Shown: positions 1-6,555, counted from the stretch's first letter. The stretch is DNA of 11,099 nucleotides from Gammaproteobacteria bacterium (GCA_024679435.1 JAIBDK010000043.1:1-11099); one strand, 5' to 3'. A program made the numbers and translations. The notes: generated from the sequence alone by a model not told the origin.

Positions 1-258
1 GAGGACGATATCGTTGACTGGCTGAAAAGTAAAAATATTGAAATAATTCCAGCAACCTTTGAAGAAACGATGGCGTTGGGGTGTAATGTGGTGGCACTGG
101 GCAATGAGAAGGTTCTGTCTACATTGGGCGCACCCGACCTGAATCAAAAAATGCGCGCCATCGGTCTTGAAGTATATGATCCAGACATGACCATGTTTAC
201 CTGGGCAGGCGGTGGCGTGCATTGTATGTGTCAGCCTTTACGCCGGGAAGCGGACTAA
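1..258 (+). CDS. Dimethylarginine dimethylaminohydrolase / amidinotransferase-family hydrolase, C-terminal part
   Basis: This is the last 85 codons of a gene that begins left of the window; the frame is open from base 1 to the TAA at 256-258. The protein ends in a glycine-rich GGGVHCMCQPLRRE stretch, which carries the His-Cys pair of the amidinotransferase/DDAH superfamily. That cysteine is the nucleophile attacking the guanidinium carbon. Earlier, a segment around LGCNVVALG is the usual beta-strand of the propeller fold. Family members hydrolyse methylarginines or arginine to citrulline, or transfer amidino groups. The substrate-binding N-terminal residues are outside the window, so the exact substrate cannot be set. 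The protein is probably cytoplasmic. No hairpin terminator is visible after the stop. Family assignment is confident; the DDAH-like label is an inference from the tail. Confidence 0.82.
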   Translation, partial: EDDIVDWLKSKNIEIIPATFEETMALGCNVVALGNEKVLSTLGAPDLNQKMRAIGLEVYDPDMTMFTWAGGGVHCMCQPLRREAD

Positions 259-736
259 CAGCAAGACTTTACCCACACTAAGAGACAGAAAACACCACCG
301 CGGATTATTCAATACCGTATATTTCATCGACACGTGCGAATCGGCAACGTTTACGGGAAAGCTTGATGGAAATGACACGATAGAGTGCACCATCCCAAAT
401 ACGGTTGTAAGCGTCAAGGATTAATCAGTGAGGATAAAGCCGGACGTGGTTTGCTCATCGAATATCATGAACAGAGCAGGTGGTCGGTTACGGTTACGGT
501 TAATGCCATTGGCAACCCGTTTGCCCGGCGTCAAAGTAGAGACATACATGCTACCCCCCGTTGTCACCGGCAGCCATCTGAATACCCAACCCACCGGCGC
601 AAAATTTGATGACGTATAGGGTGTACTACCGAGCCTGGAGAAACAACTGTCATGGCTGTTAGACAAACATCTTCATAAACACAGAGTAAGCAATATGGGT
701 TTTCAGGATTACATATCCATTTTCCCGGCTAAAAAA
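259..736. other. Gene-poor segment with a possible decayed minus-strand reading frame
   Basis: No convincing gene is present in these 478 bases. The best coding-like signal is on the minus strand. A frame runs from a TTG at 666 to a TAA at 421-423. In the adjacent frame, bases 424-305 encode 39 residues, including an AYNRIWDGALYRVISIKLSR stretch, and end in TAA. Joined by a one-base shift at about 421-424, they would give a protein of about 120 residues. I recognise no family in either piece, and there is no ribosome binding site at the TTG. The plus-strand frames in the same place look no better. A hexamer repeat lies at 485-502. No tRNA, insertion-sequence ends or strong terminator were seen. 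It could be a gene relic, or an intergenic region for the flanking genes, both of which end here. Confidence 0.4.
485..502. repeat. Three tandem copies of the hexamer CGGTTA
   Basis: CGGTTA occurs three times in direct succession with no mismatch. It lies in the gene-poor segment between the amidinotransferase-like gene and modF. On the minus strand it would encode Asn-Arg repeats in the candidate decayed frame. Hexamer repeats can change copy number by slippage, and a 6-bp unit would leave any reading frame intact. No function can be assigned. Confidence 0.75.
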
Positions 737-2161
737 TTATTCACGCAATGTCAGCGCGAGATGATTATCGATTCCACCGATGCGGTCTTCCGTTCGATGA
801 TTAACGTACAAAACGGTGGTTTCGCTACCGTCGCAAATCTTTTCGATCAGTGCCAATACAAGCTGCCTGTTCAGGTCATCCAGCCCCAAACAGGGCTCAT
901 CAAGAATGAGCAGAGGAGGATGCTTTACCATGGCTCGGGCAATAAGCACCAAACGCTGATCTCCAAACGAAAGCTGATTAAACGGCTGAGCTGTCCGGTT
1001 TTCCATACCCAGTAATCTCAACCATTGATCAGCAATATCTGCCTGGAGATCGGTATACTTCTGATAGATGCCAATACTGTCGTAAAAACCCGAAATGATC
1101 GTATTCCGGACACTCACACTCACCGTATACTCCCACTGTAATGCGCTGGAAACATAGCCAAGGTATTGCTTGATATCCCAGATGCTTTCTCCAGAACCTC
1201 GCTGCATTCCAAAGACAAAGATATCGTTGATATAACACTGGGGGTGATCTCCGGTAATCAGATTTAACAGGCATGTTTTTCCACTCCCATTGGGGCCGGT
1301 GACCTGCCAATGCTGTCCGGGTTCGATGGTCCAGTCGAGATTACTGAAGATAACCGTATCACCGTATGCGATCCGCGCGTTTCGTATTCTTACCAATGGT
1401 TCCCCTGACGGAAGTCGTGGGGCCCGATATTCACTGTCCGCTTCGGGAATCAGAAGGTTTGTTGTCTTGATATGGAGTAGTTTGCCAAGATCAATCACCG
1501 CTTCTTCATCATTCCGATCAATCTGATTAGCCATTGCGCCGCTTTCCATGTATGCAATATGGGTAACAAAATCAGGAATTTCATCAAAACGATTCAACAC
1601 CAGAACCACTCTTGTATGACAGGCAATTATCCCAAGCAAGTTACTCAGGTAAGAATATGAATCCATATCCAGCCCTTCAAAAGGCTCATCAAGTATCAAC
1701 AAATCAGGGGCGCAGGATAATGCCCGGATCAACATCAGTTTTCGGGTTTCGCCGGAGGACAATTTCCGGAACCCCTGCTCAAGCAGCTTTTGGAGATTAA
1801 ATGCTTCTATCAGCTGAGACTGCAGCAATCTGTTCACACAGGTCTGATCCAGTAATTCCCGAACCGGCGTACCTTCAGCAATGACGTCCAGCAAATCCGC
1901 GTCGTCCTTCTTACGTTCCGCCTCTATCAGCTCTGCCTGAGCCTCGAACGAAACAATCGCTACCTTTTCTGGTAGGCCTCGAATAAACCCGTTCTGAATA
2001 TCCCCTTCCCCGGCCAACATCGCCGCTAACGCCGATTTTCCCGTACCATTACCGCCACAAACCGCCCAGTGCTGATCCGACTCTATCGTCCAGTTAATAT
2101 TTTCAAGGGAAAAGTGTTCACCAAACTGAACGGTACAATTTTCAATGCTGATGCGTGCCAT
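737..2161 (-). CDS. modF: ModF-like tandem ABC ATPase
   Basis: This 474-residue protein has two ABC ATPase domains and no membrane segment. Domain 1 has a Walker A (GGNGTGKS, 36-43), a signature (LSSGETRK, 134-141) and a Walker B (LLILDEP, 154-160). Domain 2 has GPNGSGKT (289-296), LSFGDQRL (397-404) and LLILDEP (417-423). The switch position of domain 1 is Asn (VLNRFDE, N190), as in E. coli ModF, while domain 2 keeps His (H455). Segments such as GSGESIWDIKQYLGYVSS and SIGIYQ match E. coli ModF (about 490 residues) closely. ModF is linked to molybdenum, but its biochemical role is not settled. E. coli modF lies beside modE and near modABC; here neither is present. The gene lies 99 bp downstream of ilvY on the same strand, so read-through is possible. 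The ATG has no obvious Shine-Dalgarno sequence, and no strong terminator follows the stop. Confidence 0.93.
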   Translation of the reverse strand: MARISIENCTVQFGEHFSLENINWTIESDQHWAVCGGNGTGKSALAAMLAGEGDIQNGFIRGLPEKVAIVSFEAQAELIEAERKKDDADLLDVIAEGTPVRELLDQTCVNRLLQSQLIEAFNLQKLLEQGFRKLSSGETRKLMLIRALSCAPDLLILDEPFEGLDMDSYSYLSNLLGIIACHTRVVLVLNRFDEIPDFVTHIAYMESGAMANQIDRNDEEAVIDLGKLLHIKTTNLLIPEADSEYRAPRLPSGEPLVRIRNARIAYGDTVIFSNLDWTIEPGQHWQVTGPNGSGKTCLLNLITGDHPQCYINDIFVFGMQRGSGESIWDIKQYLGYVSSALQWEYTVSVSVRNTIISGFYDSIGIYQKYTDLQADIADQWLRLLGMENRTAQPFNQLSFGDQRLVLIARAMVKHPPLLILDEPCLGLDDLNRQLVLALIEKICDGSETTVLYVNHRTEDRIGGIDNHLALTLRE

Positions 2162-2260
2162 AGACGTATAGATAAATTAAAAAACGGAATGTACACCTGA
2201 ATGATCGACTTTTGCACTTTTAATCCGACGAGGGCAAGAATAATTCCCAGAAAAAACAGG

Positions 2261-3172
2261 CTATCCATTCTGGGGATGGGTTATCGCGGAAGACTCCCAT
2301 AGCGCACCCAACAGCGGATCGTTTACACGCTCTGCAAGAACGCACAATCCTAATTGAAAAGGCTGTAAATCCCCAAACCACGGCAACACGCTTACGGTCT
2401 GTTGCTTAGGGCTGTGCCGGACAACCAGCTCCGGTACCACAGCAACCCCGAACCCAAGGCTGACCATAGAAACAACTGCCTCATGACCTGCGACCTGAGC
2501 ATATATTTTGGGTTGCACCTCAAGTTTTGCAAGGCGATCCAGTAATCGTTCCCGTGCAAGACCTCTTTCAGCAAACACCATGGGAACTTCGGACCAGACA
2601 GGCTCAACATCTTCGGCAAGATAGCCATCGATTTGTCTCGTAAGCGCACTGGGAGAACGAGGCCCAATTAGTTTCAGCGGAGTCTGGGATAACGGAAGAA
2701 ATTCGAGCTTTGATGGCAATTGATCCGGTAAAGCTATTATCGCACAGTCCTCGGTGCCCTCAAGAACCCGGAAAACACCGTCAGCCTGATCACCGGTGCG
2801 CAACTTGATATCAATGCCCGGATAGGATTCTCTCATTTCAGGAAGAATCTGAGCCAGCGTGCTGTAACTCGCGGTGACCGACCCAAATACGCTGATTTCG
2901 CCCGTTAAGCGAGTTTGACTGATATTCAAATCGCCCTTTAACTGCTGCCAGTCATCGACTGCTTTGCGAGCGTAATCCAGAAAATGCCGCCCGGCTGGCG
3001 TTAAACTCACGTGCCTGTTATCACGTTCTACCAGAGTCTGACCAACATGACCTTCCAAACGTTGAATCAATCGACTCACCGCAGACGGACTGAGGTTACA
3101 GATTGCGGCGGTACGACCATAATGAAGTGTTTGCGCCAGTTGAAGATAGACCTTGTAAGACCTGATTTCCAA
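2261..3172 (-). CDS. ilvY: LysR-family activator of ilvC, IlvY
   Basis: IlvY is a LysR-type regulator that in E. coli activates ilvC when acetolactate or acetohydroxybutyrate is present and represses its own gene. The N-terminal winged helix-turn-helix (about residues 5-60: LSPSAVSRLIQRLEG, then ERDNRHVSLTPAGR) and the inducer-binding domain (SVTASYSTL, KLRTGDQADGV, AGHEAVVSMVSLGFGVAVVPE) match E. coli IlvY along their length. I start it at TTG 3172, giving 303 residues, for three reasons. LEIRSYKVYLQLA aligns with the E. coli N-terminus (MDLRDLKTFLHLA, 297 residues). The promoter candidate at 3206-3233 would start transcription downstream of the ATG at 3205. The palindrome at 3189-3203 would otherwise fall inside the gene. 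The alternative ATG (3205, 314 residues) adds eleven residues. Neither start has a strong Shine-Dalgarno sequence. Divergence from ilvC supports the assignment strongly. Confidence 0.93.
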   Translation of the reverse strand: MEIRSYKVYLQLAQTLHYGRTAAICNLSPSAVSRLIQRLEGHVGQTLVERDNRHVSLTPAGRHFLDYARKAVDDWQQLKGDLNISQTRLTGEISVFGSVTASYSTLAQILPEMRESYPGIDIKLRTGDQADGVFRVLEGTEDCAIIALPDQLPSKLEFLPLSQTPLKLIGPRSPSALTRQIDGYLAEDVEPVWSEVPMVFAERGLARERLLDRLAKLEVQPKIYAQVAGHEAVVSMVSLGFGVAVVPELVVRHSPKQQTVSVLPWFGDLQPFQLGLCVLAERVNDPLLGALWESSAITHPQNG

Positions 3173-3188
3173 GATTGAACCCGATAAT

Positions 3189-3203
3189 TGCGAAAATCGC
3201 AAC
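3189..3203. promoter_or_regulatory. Probable IlvY operator 1 (perfect 15-bp palindrome)
   Basis: TTGCGA-AAA-TCGCAA is a perfect inverted repeat with 6-bp arms and contains the T-N11-A pattern of LysR boxes. It sits just downstream of the ilvY promoter candidate, near the expected transcription start. Binding here would suit self-repression and anchoring of IlvY. E. coli also has tandem IlvY operators between ilvY and ilvC. The site is seen directly; IlvY binding is inferred. Confidence 0.72.
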
Positions 3204-3205
3204 AT

Positions 3206-3233
3206 AATATATCATTTATTTCACAACACGCAA
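3206..3233 (-). promoter_or_regulatory. Candidate sigma-70 promoter of ilvY
   Basis: On the minus strand a -35 box TTGCGT (3228-3233) is followed by 16 bp and a -10 box TATATT (3206-3211). Transcription would begin near 3199, inside operator 1. That is downstream of the ATG at 3205 and about 27 nt upstream of the TTG at 3172. The box matches are good but were judged only by eye. Confidence 0.5.
3219..3233. promoter_or_regulatory. Probable IlvY operator 2 (imperfect repeat)
   Basis: Read on the minus strand, TTGCGTGTTGTGAAA shares the TTGCG half-site and overall spacing of operator 1, but the second half is degenerate (TGAAA against CGCAA). Its centre is 30 bp from that of operator 1, about three helical turns, so two IlvY dimers would lie on the same DNA face. 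It overlaps the ilvY -35 box and lies upstream of ilvC, which suits an activator site. No strong unaided ilvC promoter was found; TATGCT at 3234-3239 is a possible -10. Confidence 0.5.
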
Positions 3234-3281
3234 TATGCTTATTGGATTATCATGTCGCTCTTTCAAATTCATCCCCTTCAT

Positions 3282-3285
3282 GGAG
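3282..3285 (+). promoter_or_regulatory. Ribosome binding site that fixes the ilvC start
   Basis: GGAG lies 8 nt before the ATG at 3294. The in-frame ATG at 3252 has no comparable site and would add fourteen residues that E. coli IlvC lacks. The ATG at 3294 begins MRQNYFNTL, matching the MANYFNTL start of E. coli IlvC. Confidence 0.85.
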
Positions 3286-3293
3286 CACATTCA

Positions 3294-4772
3294 ATGCGTC
3301 AGAATTATTTCAACACCCTTCCCCTAAGGCTACAGCTCGAAGAGCTTGGCAAATGCCGATTCATGGAACCAGAAGAATTCAATGAAGGAGTGGACTATAT
3401 CCGTGGCAAGAAAATTGTAATTATTGGTTGCGGTGCGCAAGGCCTCAACCAGGGTCTTAACCTGCGTGATTCGGGCCTTGATGTGAGCTATACGCTTCGT
3501 GCTGAAGCCATCGCAGAACAAAGGCAATCTTATAAAAATGCTACTGAAAACGGTTTTAATGTCGGCACCTACGAGGAATTAATTCCTGCGGCGGATATTG
3601 TCATGAACCTCACACCAGACAAACAGCACAGTGCAGTTGTCAATGCCGTTATGCCGCTGATGAAAGAAGGCGCGACGCTGGACTATGCCCATGGCTTCAA
3701 CCTGGTCGAAGAGGGCATGCAGGTCAACGAGAACATCACCGTAGTGATGATGTGCCCAAAATGCCCGGGATCTGAAGTTAGAGCGGAATACGTCCGAGGT
3801 TTCGGTGTCCCTACCCTGATTGCGGTACACCGGGAAAATGACCCCAACGGTGACGGAATGAAGATAGCCAAGGCGCTGGCCGTAGGTACCGGCGGACATC
3901 GTGCCGGCGTTCTCGAGTCATCTCCAATCGCTGAAGTAAAATCCGACCTGATGGGAGAACAAACTATCCTGTGCGGTACGCTGCAAACCGGCTCTATCCT
4001 GTGCTACAACAAAATGATCGAGGAAGGCATCGACCCCGGGTATGCGGCAAAATTGGTCCAGTATGGCTGGGAAACAATCACCGAAGCCCTGAAGCACGGT
4101 GGTGTTACTAACATGATGGATCGACTGAGTAATCCGGCGAAAGTTCATGCCTATGAATTATCAGAACGACTCAAAGAATTGTTACGCCCCCTGTTTCAGA
4201 AGCACCAGGATGACATCATGTCAGGGCATTTTTCCAGCACGATGATGGCAGACTGGGATAACGATGATGCTGATCTGTTGAGATGGCGTGCGGCTACCGC
4301 AGAAACCGATTTTGAAAAACAGGACGTTACCAGCGAAGATATTACCGAGCAGGAATACTTTGACAAGGGAATTCTCATGGTCGCATTTATACGTGCCGGT
4401 GTAGAACTGGCTTACGAAACCATGGTGGAAGCGGGAATTGTTGAAGAGTCCGCCTATTACGAGTCACTTCATGAAACGCCGCTCATTGCTAATCTGGTTG
4501 CACGTAAAAAACTATACGAAATGAATGTTGTCATATCTGATACTGCTGAGTACGGATGTTATCTTTTCGATCATAGTGCACGCCCTTTCCTCGAAAAGGA
4601 ATTCATGCCTTCCATTAAATCCGATGTCATCGGAAAAGGACTGGAAAACCCCGATAACAGTGTCGACAACAAACTACTGGTAGACATCAACGACGCCATT
4701 CGTGATCACTCGGTTGAACTGATTGGAAAAATGCTAAGAGGATATATGACAGGAATGAAATCTATCGTTTAA
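3294..4772 (+). CDS. ilvC: Ketol-acid reductoisomerase, class II long form (IlvC)
   Basis: IlvC isomerises and reduces 2-acetolactate and 2-aceto-2-hydroxybutyrate with Mg2+ and NAD(P)H, the second common step of valine and isoleucine synthesis. The 492-residue product is one residue longer than E. coli IlvC and collinear with it, as expected for the long form with a duplicated knotted domain. The Rossmann motif GCGAQGLNQG lies near residues 45-55. Catalytic and metal residues are present: His133 (YAHGFN), Asp218 and Glu222 (KSDLMGE), Glu390 and Glu394 (YYESLHE). In the cofactor loop, Arg69, Arg77 and Ser79 are kept, but the E. coli Lys69 and Lys75 equivalents are Ala70 and Gln76. The usual APKCPG segment is CPKCPG here. 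The gene stands alone, divergent from its activator ilvY. An open frame upstream allows a start at 3252, but the ribosome binding site and homology favour 3294. Confidence 0.98.
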   Translation: MRQNYFNTLPLRLQLEELGKCRFMEPEEFNEGVDYIRGKKIVIIGCGAQGLNQGLNLRDSGLDVSYTLRAEAIAEQRQSYKNATENGFNVGTYEELIPAADIVMNLTPDKQHSAVVNAVMPLMKEGATLDYAHGFNLVEEGMQVNENITVVMMCPKCPGSEVRAEYVRGFGVPTLIAVHRENDPNGDGMKIAKALAVGTGGHRAGVLESSPIAEVKSDLMGEQTILCGTLQTGSILCYNKMIEEGIDPGYAAKLVQYGWETITEALKHGGVTNMMDRLSNPAKVHAYELSERLKELLRPLFQKHQDDIMSGHFSSTMMADWDNDDADLLRWRAATAETDFEKQDVTSEDITEQEYFDKGILMVAFIRAGVELAYETMVEAGIVEESAYYESLHETPLIANLVARKKLYEMNVVISDTAEYGCYLFDHSARPFLEKEFMPSIKSDVIGKGLENPDNSVDNKLLVDINDAIRDHSVELIGKMLRGYMTGMKSIV

Positions 4773-4783
4773 CCGGCAAAAAT

Positions 4784-4828
4784 CGGACAGGTATCATTTC
4801 GATAGTGATGCTGAATGCTGCCTGTCCG
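4784..4828. repeat. Inverted repeat after ilvC, possible terminator or mRNA hairpin
   Basis: CGGACAGG (4784-4791) and CCTGTCCG (4821-4828) are perfect 8-bp complements separated by 29 nt. The loop can form a small inner TATC/GATA stem. It begins 12 bp after the ilvC stop, where a terminator would be expected, but no U-run follows. It may instead stabilise the 3' end of the mRNA. Confidence 0.45.
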
Positions 4829-4874
4829 CTATTCAAGGTTAGGATATACACAGTGTTCCAACACCGACCTCTTA

Positions 4875-4891
4875 CGGATTTGTTAAATCCG
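4875..4891. repeat. Perfect 17-bp palindrome upstream of the EEP-family gene
   Basis: CGGATTT-GTT-AAATCCG has 7-bp perfect arms and a 3-nt centre, ending 35 bp before the TTG start at 4927. No T-run follows on either strand, so it does not look like an intrinsic terminator. An operator or a leader hairpin is more likely, but no cognate regulator is evident. Confidence 0.5.
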
Positions 4892-4926
4892 CACCGAAAA
4901 CGAATTAACGTGATCTGTTCTGATAA

Positions 4927-5766
4927 TTGAAGGTCAGAATCGCCACATATAATTGCAAGAATTACTTTCTTTCTCCTGAAAGCACTTCTGTCAAACCAGC
5001 CAGAGAAAGAAAAGCCCTTGCCAGGGTCATTAATACGGTTAATGCAGACATCCTCTGCTTGCAGGAAGTGGAAAACCGTTCTGTTCTTGATGAAATCAAT
5101 CAAAACCTGTCCAATCCCTATGACTATTGCCTGGTGGAAAATGGCAACAGCAACAGAGGAATAAATGTGGGCATTATGAGCAGACTGATATTTGACGGAC
5201 AGTCCCATAAAGAAACACATCTGAAAGGTAAAAATAAGCAGTTACTTTACGACTACCAAACCGAACATTGCGAGGCAACCAAAACACTATCAGCGGTCAA
5301 ATTCCAGAGAGATTTATTCCTCACTGAATTCAACATTAAAGGCAAAACGCTTCTTTTGTTTAACACACACCTTAAGTCCCGCAGAAATTATCAGCGGTTG
5401 AAACACGACGCCGATACGATTCGGTGGTCAGAAGCATCAATGATAAGAGAAATTCTAAGCCAGTATATTTCGAAACCTGACTGTCTGGTGCTTCTGGCAG
5501 GGGATCTGAACCAGCGCAACGATGGGGAGTCGATAAAACCCTTAACAGACTGGGCCGAACTCCGTGACCCGATATATGAAGACATCGAAATCAATGACCC
5601 TGCTGCCACAACGTTCCATTCAAAACCCAAAGAACGAATCGACTATGTGCTACCTGCACTTAACCTGTATGACTATTATGTACCCGGTAGTGCAAAAATA
5701 CACAAATCAACTATCGCCAGAAAAGCTTCAGATCATTTTCCGGTTAGTATCGATTTTGAGTTCTAG
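4927..5766 (+). CDS. Endonuclease/exonuclease/phosphatase (EEP) family hydrolase
   Basis: This 279-residue protein is a single, complete EEP domain, a Mg2+-dependent fold shared by DNase I-like nucleases, AP endonucleases and phosphodiesterases. The active-site set is intact: Asn9 (ATYN), Glu47 (LQEVE), His148 (NTHLKS), Asp193 and Asn195 (GDLNQ), Asp239 (RIDYVL), Asp269-His270 (ASDHFP). No signal peptide or membrane segment is visible, so it is probably cytoplasmic. Substrate cannot be told from sequence: DNA, RNA or a phosphodiester metabolite are all possible. The start is TTG at 4927. An in-frame TAA lies directly before it, so no start further upstream is possible, and MKVRIATYN matches the usual family N-terminus. 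No good Shine-Dalgarno is seen, which suggests low expression. It is monocistronic, 154 bp after ilvC and convergent with the Lrp-type gene. Confidence 0.88.
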   Translation: MKVRIATYNCKNYFLSPESTSVKPARERKALARVINTVNADILCLQEVENRSVLDEINQNLSNPYDYCLVENGNSNRGINVGIMSRLIFDGQSHKETHLKGKNKQLLYDYQTEHCEATKTLSAVKFQRDLFLTEFNIKGKTLLLFNTHLKSRRNYQRLKHDADTIRWSEASMIREILSQYISKPDCLVLLAGDLNQRNDGESIKPLTDWAELRDPIYEDIEINDPAATTFHSKPKERIDYVLPALNLYDYYVPGSAKIHKSTIARKASDHFPVSIDFEF

Positions 5767-5846
5767 ACCGGCGGGATCAACCGAATCAAAATCGCTTGTC
5801 GATCCGGGAAACGCCCCAAACAGAGCGATACATTTGTGCCTTGCCG

Positions 5847-5892
5847 TTGGGATAGCTAACCTTGATCATTGTCGAGGTTGCCAGATATCCAA
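5847..5892. repeat. Imperfect stem-loop between convergent genes
   Basis: TTGGGATA...TATCCAA (one bulged G) encloses AACCT...AGGTT, giving a two-part imperfect stem in the 198-bp gap between the EEP gene and the Lrp-type gene. Both genes end here, so a shared termination structure is plausible, but the stem is weak and lacks a U-run. The rest of this gap shows nothing recognisable. Confidence 0.25.
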
Positions 5893-5964
5893 TGATAAAA
5901 GTGCAATTCGAAGACATATCAAGTGTATTTTAGGGTTCTCGATCGGGCACTTACTGACATCCGG

Positions 5965-6444
5965 TTAAAATGACAAATCCTTTACGGACTGCATTGCTAC
6001 AAAAGTAGATGTACTTGAGATATGTGGCAACCTTGAAATTGATTCACCCAACACCCGACGATATGCAGAAATATCAGTCGTTCTTACTTTCAACAGGTAA
6101 TCAAAAGACCCGGCAATCATATGACATTGCTCCACTTCCGGTATTTTTTGAACGGCGTCATTAAAATCCCGCAGGGCATTTTCCCGGGTATCAGATAGCC
6201 TGACTTCGGTAAAAGCGATGTGCTCACTATTCAGTTTGCGAGGATTAAGCAAAGCCCGAAACCCCAGAATATAGCCCTGATCAATTAGCCTCTTAAGCCG
6301 CAGCTGACAAGGGCTTTTGGATAACCCCACCCGTCTGGCCAGCTCTGTGACAGGAATTCGTCCATCACGAGCCAACACATCAAGCATCTTCATTTCATAT
6401 TGGTCTAGTTGCCCTTTATCTTTCGCTTTACTATCTATATGCAT
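5965..6444 (-). CDS. putR: Lrp/AsnC-family regulator, probably PutR controlling putA
   Basis: The 159-residue protein has the standard Lrp/AsnC plan. An N-terminal helix-turn-helix spans about residues 14-60 (VTELARRVGLSKSPCQLRLK as recognition region), then RALLNP leads into a RAM ligand-binding domain (about 72-155) with the conserved AGSFDYLLKV turn at 111-120. It is divergently transcribed from putA, 111 bp away. In Agrobacterium and Rhodobacter, Lrp-type PutR proteins activate putA in response to proline. The same arrangement, plus the lack of a DNA-binding domain in this PutA, makes that role likely here. Direct evidence for proline binding is absent, and another amino acid ligand is possible. 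The start ATG at 6444 has only a weak ribosome binding site, and a perfect palindrome lies immediately upstream of it. Confidence 0.85.
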   Translation of the reverse strand: MHIDSKAKDKGQLDQYEMKMLDVLARDGRIPVTELARRVGLSKSPCQLRLKRLIDQGYILGFRALLNPRKLNSEHIAFTEVRLSDTRENALRDFNDAVQKIPEVEQCHMIAGSFDYLLKVRTTDISAYRRVLGESISRLPHISSTSTFVAMQSVKDLSF

Positions 6445-6445
6445 C

Positions 6446-6462
6446 TTTATATCGTCTATAAA
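6446..6462. promoter_or_regulatory. Perfect palindrome at the putR start, candidate PutR operator
   Basis: TTTATA-TCGTC-TATAAA has perfect 6-bp arms around 5 nt, ending two bases before the putR start codon. Its length and AT-rich arms are typical of Lrp-family sites. Position suggests autoregulation of putR. A site for putA activation may lie in the remaining AT-rich DNA to 6555, but no second clean copy of this palindrome was found there, and no convincing putA promoter. Confidence 0.45.
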
Positions 6463-6555
6463 AAGTCTTTTGACCCATTGAAATACAAATATAAAGGAAT
6501 TATGCCTGAAATAGTAATGATAATCTTAACCAGACAATCATAAACAAGACATCTT

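Noticed and set aside
212..619. Small plus-strand open frames in the gene-poor segment
   Set aside because: Composition and translated sequence look random, they overlap one another, and none has a supporting ribosome binding site or known motif.
2083..2268. Small hydrophobic minus-strand frame between ilvY and modF
   Set aside because: It overlaps the modF N-terminus out of frame and the ilvY stop. The hydrophobic stretch comes from AT-rich spacer, and no ribosome binding site supports it.
3252..3293. Longer ilvC product starting at ATG 3252
   Set aside because: The ATG at 3294 has GGAG at an 8-nt spacing and matches the E. coli N-terminus; the extra fourteen residues have no counterpart.
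4762..5220. 152-residue open frame on the minus strand
   Set aside because: It lies antisense to the end of ilvC and the start of the EEP-family gene, whose catalytic motifs are intact on the other strand. It shows no recognisable family.
5564..5968. 134-residue plus-strand open frame running past the EEP gene
   Set aside because: Its first half is an out-of-frame shadow of the EEP gene, and the tail past 5766 has no recognisable motif or ribosome binding site.
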